Positions 58,856 through 64,000 of a DNA stretch of 64,000 nt are shown here, piece by piece. Within the stretch, counting starts at the first letter, position 1. The number at the start of each line of letters is the position of its first letter. Source of the DNA: an uncultured Eubacteriales bacterium. Lineage in GTDB: Bacteria; Bacillota; Clostridia; Oscillospirales; CAG-382. The translations under genes were made by a program, and so were the position numbers. Under the pieces are notes generated by a model. The model was not told the origin of the DNA, did not search any database, and saw only the letters and a list, made by a program, of their open reading frames with translations. The stretch lies in assembly GCA_934479825.1 (NCBI GenBank), contig CAKSOW010000006.1:44000-107999 (forward strand). Reading direction: 5' to 3'.

Positions 58856-60551
58856 AAGAATCCTCCTTGTTTTTTTGATTATTGTTTCTTGCACAGCGGC
58901 GTTTTATTCTCCGTTTATTCGGAAAAGGCGTATAACTGACACGCTGTCGGTATGTCGTGTGTTTAATGCTCCCACACAGGTCATTCGGCTCTAACGCTGA
59001 ATTTAGCACTACTTTCCATCTGTGTGGGAGCAAATTTAAATAAACATCAAAATGCTTTCTATCATAAACTACAATCTTTTCAATGATTGTTTTATAAAAA
59101 ATATCGTCTTGCTTTCTTGCATAGAGTAAATCTGACAGATATTCTTTCACATCGGCAATTATCTGTTCGCTATCGTATGAGTTGTATTTCTCCTTATTGC
59201 TTTGTGTTAAAGAGTAATTTAACTCCGCAATCTCTTTTTCGTAGCTCTCTTTCTTTTGCCGATATTGTTCTTTTGTCAAATCCTCACTCAAATACAAGTC
59301 AAGCAATCTTTCCGATTTAGATGTAAGATTCTCAATTCTCTTTTTGATTGCATCTTCATCAAGTTGTTTGCTTTCTCCTGCATCGAATACAATTTTTAAG
59401 ACTTCAAGGACTTCATCTAAAATTACTTTTCTGTTTGCTTTCAAATTTTCAATAACTTTCTGAATCGCAAGCATAAAATCTTCATCACGAATTTGAGAAT
59501 TAACATTACATCCGATTTGATTCCCTGCAGCATCAACTTTCGGCAAGCCATGTTGTGCTGCTTCATAGCATCGCCAAGCTTTATATCTGCTTCCGTCTTT
59601 TCTTTTTTTTGTTCTTGACACAAATCTGTTTCCACAACAACCACATTCTATTTTTCCCGATAGTGGATAACGATTACTATGTCTTAATTTGATTTCTTCA
59701 GACGGTGAGCGTTTGTCAAGTTCATATTGTGCCATATCCCAAAGTTCTCTTGAAACAATAGGCTCGTGATGGTCCCTTAACACAACAAAATCTTCTTCAC
59801 CACGATTGTATTTTTTTTGATGTGTAAGAAAATCAGGCGTAAAAGTTTTCTTTTGAATAAGGTCACCACAATACTTTTCATTCCTCAGAACCTTCAGAAT
59901 AACAGTATTTGTCCATATTGCATTTCCCGTTATAGTTTTATATCCTGCTTCACGAAGTTCTCTTGCTATGGTGTATGTACCTTTTTTCTCTATTGCAAAC
60001 TTATGAAATATCAATCTTACAATCTCTGCTCCATCTTCATTGATATGCAGAACACCATTTACAACATCATATCCAAGCATATCTCGTCCGAATACAACAC
60101 CTTTTTCCATTTGTCGCTTTTGTCCCCATTTAACTCGTTCAGATGTTTTTCTGCTTTCTTCCTGAGCCAATGAAGCCATAATTGTAAGTCTTAATTCTCC
60201 GTCCGGTGCAAGAGTGTCAATATTATCAAGAGCAAAGTAAACACCAATATTTAGAGATTTTAATTCTCTTGTATATTGCAGAGTATCTACGGTGTTTCTT
60301 GCGAATCTACTTACTTCTTTTGTGATAATCAAGTCAAATTTTCCTAAGTGTGCATCTGCAATCATTTTATTAAAAGCTTTTCTCTTTTTTGTACTTGTAC
60401 CCGTCAAGCCTTCATCTGCATATATTTCATAAAGTTCCCACTCAGGATTCCTTTTTATATATTCCTCAAAATACAACTTTTGACTTTCAAAACTGTTTGC
60501 CTGATCATCTTTGTCGGTTGAAACTCGACAATATGCTGCTACATTTAGCAT
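58812..60551 (-). CDS. Large serine recombinase 2
   Basis: A 579-residue large serine recombinase, closely similar to recombinase 1 over the whole catalytic and recombinase domains (shared AAYCRVSTD, GLTGTSTKKR, EESRKTSERVKWGQKRQ, KKTFTP). Catalytic Ser near residue 10; zinc ribbon ECGCCGNRF. The natural C-terminus is probably near 58985, at LNSALEPNDLCG; the frame then runs on for about 55 residues into the hcp promoter and gene, giving a basic tail (PNKRRIKRRCARNNNQKN). This tail looks like a by-product of integration. Codon use is AT-rich compared with recombinase 1. Confidence 0.9.
   Translation of the reverse strand: MLNVAAYCRVSTDKDDQANSFESQKLYFEEYIKRNPEWELYEIYADEGLTGTSTKKRKAFNKMIADAHLGKFDLIITKEVSRFARNTVDTLQYTRELKSLNIGVYFALDNIDTLAPDGELRLTIMASLAQEESRKTSERVKWGQKRQMEKGVVFGRDMLGYDVVNGVLHINEDGAEIVRLIFHKFAIEKKGTYTIARELREAGYKTITGNAIWTNTVILKVLRNEKYCGDLIQKKTFTPDFLTHQKKYNRGEEDFVVLRDHHEPIVSRELWDMAQYELDKRSPSEEIKLRHSNRYPLSGKIECGCCGNRFVSRTKKRKDGSRYKAWRCYEAAQHGLPKVDAAGNQIGCNVNSQIRDEDFMLAIQKVIENLKANRKVILDEVLEVLKIVFDAGESKQLDEDAIKKRIENLTSKSERLLDLYLSEDLTKEQYRQKKESYEKEIAELNYSLTQSNKEKYNSYDSEQIIADVKEYLSDLLYARKQDDIFYKTIIEKIVVYDRKHFDVYLNLLPHRWKVVLNSALEPNDLCGSIKHTTYRQRVSYTPFPNKRRIKRRCARNNNQKNKEDSYERNVLFPMPANGA
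58947..58960. other. Second copy of the recombinase core word
   Basis: TCGGTATGTCGTGT differs from the cotJC-junction word TCGGTATATCGTGT at one base, in the same orientation relative to a recombinase C-terminus. It lies between hcp and recombinase 2 and may mark where the recombinase 2 element joined. Confidence 0.45.
58968..59031. repeat. Perfect 12-base inverted repeat at the recombinase 2 3' end
   Basis: GCTCCCACACAG (58968-58979) and CTGTGTGGGAGC (59020-59031) with a 40-base interior that encodes the end of recombinase 2. It could be an mRNA hairpin or a binding site near the element end. Confidence 0.55.
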
Positions 60552-60609
60552 TATAAACCAACTCCTTTCAATAAAATTTTACCATCTGCTTTGAATATTC
60601 GCAAAAAAA

Positions 60610-60930
60610 TTACTTCTTTCTAAAATTTTTTTCAAGCAATTCTATTGCGTATTCGTATTGAAAGTGGTTTATTTTTTTACTTTCAAACAAAGTAACAAGC
60701 ATTGCCTTCTGAATGTTAAGAATAAATTCTTTATCGTTTTGGATATTATCATCTTCACAAGTCACAACATACTTATCATCCACAAAGCAACACCGTCCTT
60801 TCTTCATTTTATGTGTATCATAGTTTGTAATATTCCGATTTGATAGCATTAAGAAAGGGACCAATACACAATACAACAAAGTAACAGGTGCATACATACT
60901 TATATTTGTATTTTTAGGGGGACTATGCAT
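60610..60930 (-). CDS. Small SHOCT-like protein upstream of recombinase 2
   Basis: A 106-residue frame with two visible parts: a hydrophobic segment (YAPVTLLYCVLVPFLML) and a C-terminal helical hairpin (IQKAMLVTLFESKKINHFQY, then EYAIELLEKNF) of the SHOCT-like kind. The start at ATG 60930 follows AAAAAAGGGATC; an inner ATG at 60807 (MKKGRCC) would give a 65-residue soluble form. It precedes recombinase 2 by 58 bases. Function unknown; an accessory or directionality role is only a guess from position. Confidence 0.5.
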   Translation of the reverse strand: MHSPPKNTNISMYAPVTLLYCVLVPFLMLSNRNITNYDTHKMKKGRCCFVDDKYVVTCEDDNIQNDKEFILNIQKAMLVTLFESKKINHFQYEYAIELLEKNFRKK

Positions 60931-60966
60931 ACCGATCCCTTTTTTAATACCATCAAACCTTATCAA

Positions 60967-61325
60967 TAATTAAAGCAAAAACGGATGGCAGCTTGCGTAA
61001 CTACTCCATAGGAATTTCACCTTCCCGGCACCGCCCGGACTGCTCTTATTGCCTGCGACGCTTTAAACGCTCGGACTGTAACTAAGCAGAAGTATCATTA
61101 TGCCGATAAATCATCTTTGCCACAAGGTAGCAGACCTCTTTTACAATGCAGGTATTTCTCGCTCGAATTTTCAACCTTTAGAAAGAAGGTAAATGAAGGT
61201 TGTTTAACAAAATCGTCATGGCGTACCCATTGCCCGGCTCAAATTTATCGGAATGTATCCGTATGCTCATATACTGCAATGCCGTTATCTTGCACGCTTT
61301 CTTTTTCAAGGTTCACAAAAAGATT
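60967..61325. other. Intergenic stretch without a recognised gene
   Basis: About 360 bases between the small protein and the HTH gene. Reading frames on both strands are short or lack ribosome sites. It contains remnants that look once-coding (many Pro/Arg codons near 61030-61060), but I can assign none. Confidence 0.4.
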
Positions 61326-61664
61326 TCATTTGTCCTTAGAAACAGAAAATTTGTTAATTATGTTAGAAAGAATCATCTTATCTTTAGATGTTACTTTTTC
61401 ACATAACTTCAATAATAACTGTTCTTCTTCAGAGTTTAAATACTCTTTAGGACCATCAAAATCCGAATTGAGAAAAATACCTCCACCAGTTCCTTTGGTG
61501 GTGATTATGGGCAATCGACTGCTGAGAAAAACAATATCATTCATAATTGTTTGTCTTGAAACATCGAACATAAAAGACAATCTAAGAGCAGTTGTAGCCT
61601 TCTCTTTAATTAAGAACAACTTGATATTTTCTCGTCTTTCATATGTAGTTAGTTTTTCTTTCAC
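61326..61664 (-). CDS. HTH-type regulator (DeoR/HTH_11-like), short
   Basis: A 112-residue protein. An N-terminal helix-turn-helix is clear (ATTALRLSFMFDVSRQTIMN), followed by VFLSSRLPIITTKGTGGGIF, the wing typical of HTH_11/DeoR-like domains, and a charged C-terminus with no sensor domain. Similar short regulators are common in clostridial mobile regions. The GTG at 61664 has GAAAGGGGGTG upstream. It starts beside an inverted repeat that may be its own operator. Confidence 0.75.
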   Translation of the reverse strand: MKEKLTTYERRENIKLFLIKEKATTALRLSFMFDVSRQTIMNDIVFLSSRLPIITTKGTGGGIFLNSDFDGPKEYLNSEEEQLLLKLCEKVTSKDKMILSNIINKFSVSKDK

Positions 61665-61701
61665 AGCCGACACCCCCTTTCTCGGCTTTTATAATACACG
61701 T

Positions 61702-61728
61702 CTAATGTCAAGGAAACCTTTACATTAG
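61702..61728. promoter_or_regulatory. Palindromic site upstream of the HTH gene
   Basis: Arms CTAATGT (61702-61708) and ACATTAG (61722-61728), with an inner AGG/CCT pair, all in the promoter area of the HTH gene. A likely autoregulatory operator. Confidence 0.55.
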
Positions 61729-61806
61729 AAAAAATAATTAAAGTTTTTTTCATTCGAACATCCTCCAATCAAATTTTTGTTAAATTTAATTGGAGTACGG
61801 AGGCTC

Positions 61807-61992
61807 TCAGCAATGATATTCAATTACTGCATAGGAAACAAAACAGCCAAAACACACCCTATAAGAGAGTGATGTTTTGGCTGCACGGTATGAGTGACCT
61901 CCATAATCGTCATCAGATGACTTCTTATGGCTTGTCCTATTATGAGCAATGATTCTGTGATTTGTAAAAATTGGGATGACTAAATAAAGCAT
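61807..61992 (-). CDS. Doubtful small ORF (61 aa)
   Basis: The ATG at 61992 has a good ribosome site (GTAGGAGTGAAAT), but the product (MLYLVIPIFTNHRIIAHNRT...) matches nothing I know. A strong hairpin lies inside it: CAGCCAAAACA at 61844-61854 and TGTTTTGGCTG at 61873-61883, followed on the minus strand by TTTTGTTT. That looks like an intrinsic terminator, so the ORF is probably chance or a leader-type sequence. Confidence 0.25.
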   Translation of the reverse strand: MLYLVIPIFTNHRIIAHNRTSHKKSSDDDYGGHSYRAAKTSLSYRVCFGCFVSYAVIEYHC

Positions 61993-62042
61993 ATTTCACT
62001 CCTACCGCACGGCAATCCGCCGTTGCAAGGAGCGAATTGAAC

Positions 62043-62129
62043 CTAAAATGCGGGCGAAATTGCCACGCCAAAAACTTTATTATTCGTTTGTATTGATTGT
62101 CCGCAACACTCTTCAGCATCAATAACCAT
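62043..62129 (-). CDS. Possible short ORF or gene remnant (28 aa)
   Basis: A 28-codon frame, MVIDAEECCGQSIQTNNKVF then GVAISPAF, with a fair ribosome site (GAGGTGAATGAA) at 5-8 bases. It could be the tail of a degraded mobile-element gene. I cannot identify it. Confidence 0.2.
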   Translation of the reverse strand: MVIDAEECCGQSIQTNNKVFGVAISPAF

Positions 62130-62204
62130 TTCATTCACCTCATTTCCAAAAATTGACAATAGTCGAGTAAAAAAAATAAATATCGTAAAAATTCGCATAA
62201 AAAG

Positions 62205-62240
62205 AAACCGCTTGAGGTCCTTAATAACCCCAAGCGGTTT
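62205..62240. terminator. Bidirectional hairpin terminator
   Basis: Arms AAACCGCTTG (62205-62214) and CAAGCGGTTT (62231-62240). A-rich flank on the left, and T after the right arm. Confidence 0.7.
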
Positions 62241-62541
62241 TCATCAACTTTCTAATTATTAACTTATAATGCAACAGATAAAGCATAAAACCAACTCCAT
62301 TCAATCATTTTTATCAGCATTACAATAAAACTGACCGTTATCTTTCTATGTAGCTTAATTGTACCATTTTTCGATAGAAAAGTCTGTCGAAGGTTGGAAT
62401 GTGAATTAAAGTTTTTATCGTCCGATTTTGAGCAATTATCTTATAAAAATAAAGAATAATACAAATAGATACAAAAAAATACAGAATACGATAAGGTATT
62501 CTGTATGATTACAATGTAGCTTGTCGAACGATTTTTGGAAT
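62241..62541. other. Intergenic AT-rich stretch with an inverted repeat
   Basis: No gene found. It contains one perfect 11-base inverted repeat, ATACAGAATAC (62479-62489) and GTATTCTGTAT (62496-62506) with a 6-base loop. It may be an operator or a terminator without a long T-run. Confidence 0.5.
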
Positions 62542-62570
62542 AAAAAACCCGTTGGCTGCATACCAACGGG
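62542..62570 (-). terminator. Terminator of the truncated histidine kinase gene
   Basis: Arms CCCGTTGG (62548-62555) and CCAACGGG (62563-62570), followed on the minus strand by TTTTTTA. Confidence 0.85.
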
Positions 62571-62585
62571 CATTTAAGAAATAAT

Positions 62586-62717
62586 TTAACTGTATTTTCT
62601 GAATTTCAGGATTGCTTTGAACATATCTCCGTCCAAGACAATCTCAAATTTACCGTTACAAATCTCGGTGTAACTCTTTGCAATTGCAAGGCCAAGACCG
62701 TTACCTTCTTGTCTATG
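62586..62717 (-). pseudogene. C-terminal fragment of a sensor histidine kinase
   Basis: Read in the right frame, about 42 codons give RQEGNGLGLAIAKSYTEICN, then GKFEIVLDGDMFKAILKF and a stop at 62586. GNGLGLAIAK is the G2 box of a histidine kinase ATP lid, so this is the last part of the kinase domain. Upstream the homology ends at the 3' end of the orphan gene (stop codon at 62719-62721), so the kinase gene was cut there. The rest of the kinase and its response regulator are not in the window. Confidence 0.8.
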
Positions 62718-62718
62718 A

Positions 62719-63297
62719 TCAATTTACATGGAATCTCATTGGTTCCCAAAAGTACAATCCACCAATCATCTGTGTTCCTGTTGATATAGGTCTTGCCAAC
62801 TCGATATTATGTCGTACTTTGCTTTCTTCTATTCCATTTACAAATAGTATCGGTTCTTCTATTCCATTGTGACCAAGTTCTCTGTCATACCACACCAAAA
62901 ATTTGCGTTGAGCACTCCAACGAAGCTTTTCTTCATAATCCCAAACTCCATGAGAGCGAATCCCATTTCGTGCTATATCTTGCGGAATCTTGCCATCTTG
63001 AGCCAAAATTCCTAACCTTACCATATCATCAGCGACAGTTTCAATCTTCGCTTCATTTTTTATCCTGTCATGCATTTTTAAATATATTTCGTCCGTAGAT
63101 TGTATTTTTGATACCTCATATTCACGCTTTTCATCTATTACTTTTCTTTCCCATTTCTGCAAATCATCCTTCATAGTATCAATCCATTGTTTGGTTTCTT
63201 GACTTTTTTCCTTTAAAACGGCTTTTTCATGTGATGCTCGTGCACCAATACCTATTGAACCAAATAATGCAAATAAAAACTCAAACATATATTTCAC
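62719..63297 (-). CDS. Orphan protein, copy B (paralogue of 13541-14113)
   Basis: A 192-residue protein that matches copy A through its whole length: short hydrophobic start (MFEFLFALFGS), charged helical middle with an E/K-rich stretch, and the blocks ADDMVRLGILAQDGKIPQDI, NGIRSHGVWDYEEKLRW, QRKFLVWYDRELGHNGIEEP, LFVNGIEESKVRHNI and MIGGLYFWEPMR. Its ATG at 63297 follows GGAGTGAA. The stop codon touches the truncated kinase. The base composition is AT-richer than copy A. Function unknown; conserved Trp, Tyr, Arg and Asp residues suggest a real folded domain. Confidence 0.75.
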   Translation of the reverse strand: MKYMFEFLFALFGSIGIGARASHEKAVLKEKSQETKQWIDTMKDDLQKWERKVIDEKREYEVSKIQSTDEIYLKMHDRIKNEAKIETVADDMVRLGILAQDGKIPQDIARNGIRSHGVWDYEEKLRWSAQRKFLVWYDRELGHNGIEEPILFVNGIEESKVRHNIELARPISTGTQMIGGLYFWEPMRFHVN

Positions 63298-63389
63298 TCC
63301 GCATCCTTATCAAGCTTGCTTTTTATTATCCTTTATGATAAACTGATAACAGATATAAATTGTGGTTGATTTATATCTCAAGGTGTTTT

Positions 63390-63454
63390 ATGTCTAATGG
63401 TGTGGTTGCCATTAGACATAGTTTCCCTTTGGGTTCATCTTTCGAGATGAACCC
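63390..63454. repeat. Two tandem hairpins between the restriction fragment and the orphan
   Basis: Hairpin 1: ATGTCTAATGG (63390-63400) with CCATTAGACAT (63409-63419). Hairpin 2: GGGTTCATCT (63431-63440) with AGATGAACCC (63445-63454). Neither is followed by a long T-run. They probably end transcripts or mark an insertion boundary. Confidence 0.6.
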
Positions 63455-63488
63455 ATTTTCATTTTCAAAAAGTTTTATCGGGTTTTGT

Positions 63489-63932
63489 TTACTCGTTTAT
63501 TTTGAATTTGTTCCAATCGGTTGCAACGTGCATCTCAAGACCATTATCAAGAGCTTTGAAATGCTCCATACCACAATGTATCTTTAATTGTTCCGGTGTC
63601 TTTAAGTTAAAGAGCGAAGTTGTGCCTTTTGTTTCAATGATAAAGTAAAGCTTTTGTTCGCCGTTCTTTTCCCAAAGTACCGCCCAATCCGGGTTATATG
63701 TTCCGATTGGTGTGTCAATTTTGAATCTGTCAGGAATTTTGAAGAACATCTTTACATCAGGATCGTTGTCAAGTGCAAGTGCAAAAGGCTTTTCAACAGT
63801 TGAACTGTCATAGATAATGTGGTCATAGACACTATGTTCAACCTTAACTGCGTTCTTATCAAGGTTTGCTACAAGCTCACTTGAATCAAAGATTTCTTGT
63901 GCATAGTATTCTTTTCCGTCAAGTGGATATAT
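63489..63932 (-). pseudogene. Type III restriction enzyme Res subunit, C-terminal fragment
   Basis: The frame reads YPLDGKEYYAQEIFDSSEL, VYDHIIYDSSTVEKPFALAL, FFKIPDRFKIDTPIGTYNPD, WAVLWE and YFIIETKGTTSLF. TYNPDWAV with IIETKG is the PD-(D/E)XK nuclease core at the end of type III Res subunits; the helicase part (about 700 residues) is missing. Homology stops near 63932, where an unrelated sequence with its own plus-strand promoter begins, so the gene is cut by an insertion. No modification (Mod) gene is visible. Confidence 0.82.
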
Positions 63933-64000
63933 ACTAAAAAAGTAGACAAGTATGATATAATAAAAACATAAAAAAGAGACAACCGAGGAGGAGAGAAAAA
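63933..64000 (+). mobile_element. Left end of a probable insertion sequence, truncated by the window
   Basis: At the point where the Res reading frame loses its homology, the plus strand shows an extended -10 (TGATATAAT, with TATAAT at 63956-63961) and a very strong ribosome site GAGGAGGAGAG (63985-63995), ending 5 bases before the window edge. This is the normal start of a transposase gene just inside an IS end. No terminal repeat can be confirmed from one end; a family such as IS3 is only a guess. Confidence 0.45.

Noticed and set aside
61117..61728. A 203-codon plus-strand frame across the HTH gene
   Set aside because: It is antisense to the HTH protein with a clear motif, and its product is low-complexity Ser/Asn-rich with no domain.
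1..64000. CRISPR array, tRNA or rRNA genes
   Set aside because: I found no regularly spaced repeat series and no tRNA or rRNA motifs; the T-box is the only clear structured RNA.

Overview
The window looks like a chromosomal segment of an anaerobic, spore-forming member of the Clostridia (Firmicutes), perhaps an Oscillospirales-like gut lineage; the order-level guess is weak. The evidence is dipicolinate synthase genes (dpaAB), a cotJ spore-coat operon, a SpoIID-type protein, a T-box leader, a GatCAB indirect aminoacylation route, an agr system, many TTG/GTG starts with strong Shine-Dalgarno sites, and a ferredoxin-tailed aldo/keto reductase. No rRNA, tRNA or CRISPR array was found.

Layout. 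1-4 kb (minus): start of gatA, an AspRS-GatC fusion gene under a T-box whose specifier region reads GAAC, and dpaB-dpaA. 4.3-13.5 kb (plus): a housekeeping run phoH, a YbeY-Era fusion, recO, ppa, mutS2, then a second promoter driving a secreted orphan, a small membrane protein, a SpoIID/LytB protein and a DUF1643 protein. An orphan gene at 13.5 kb has a paralogue at 62.7 kb. 14.2-29.4 kb (minus): a nine-gene carbohydrate locus with a very large solute-binding protein, two permease pairs, two large membrane/surface proteins (NHL-Yip1 and DUF5696), a GH106-like glycosidase and a formyltransferase; no transport ATPase is encoded there. 30-32.8 kb: ABC-F ATPase and a PocR-AraC regulator, divergent from an FAD oxidoreductase. 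34.3-36.9 kb: metal-resistance operon (ArsR/SmtB repressor with visible operator, HMA chaperone, P1B-ATPase). 37-39 kb: a hairpin cluster, an unknown gene and an aldo/keto reductase. 39.2-44.9 kb: a self-sufficient fructose PTS operon (fruR, fruK, fruA, ptsH, ptsI). 45-46.8 kb: ABC exporter.

47-64 kb is the accessory part. cotJA and cotJB are intact, but cotJC is cut after about 62 codons by a serine recombinase gene, an arrangement like the skin-type elements that interrupt sporulation genes. Then follow an exopolysaccharide start module (CpsC/D-like kinase, CpsB phosphatase, CapD-like epimerase), an agr quorum-sensing operon in the order A-C-B-D with an AgrA-type promoter, a Ser-type AgrD and an in-frame stop in agrC, then hcp. 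A second, closely related recombinase overlaps the hcp 5' end, and a 14-base word next to its C-terminal end matches the cotJC junction at 13 of 14 bases. From about 59 kb on the DNA is clearly AT-richer and holds remnants: an HTH regulator, small ORFs, a histidine-kinase tail, the second orphan paralogue and the 3' end of a type III restriction gene cut by what looks like an insertion sequence at the window edge.

The best candidates for new biology are the interrupted cotJC with its matching recombinase site, the agr operon with a predicted lactone pheromone, the AspRS-GatC fusion under a possible two-codon T-box, the YbeY-Era fusion, and the duplicated orphan family.
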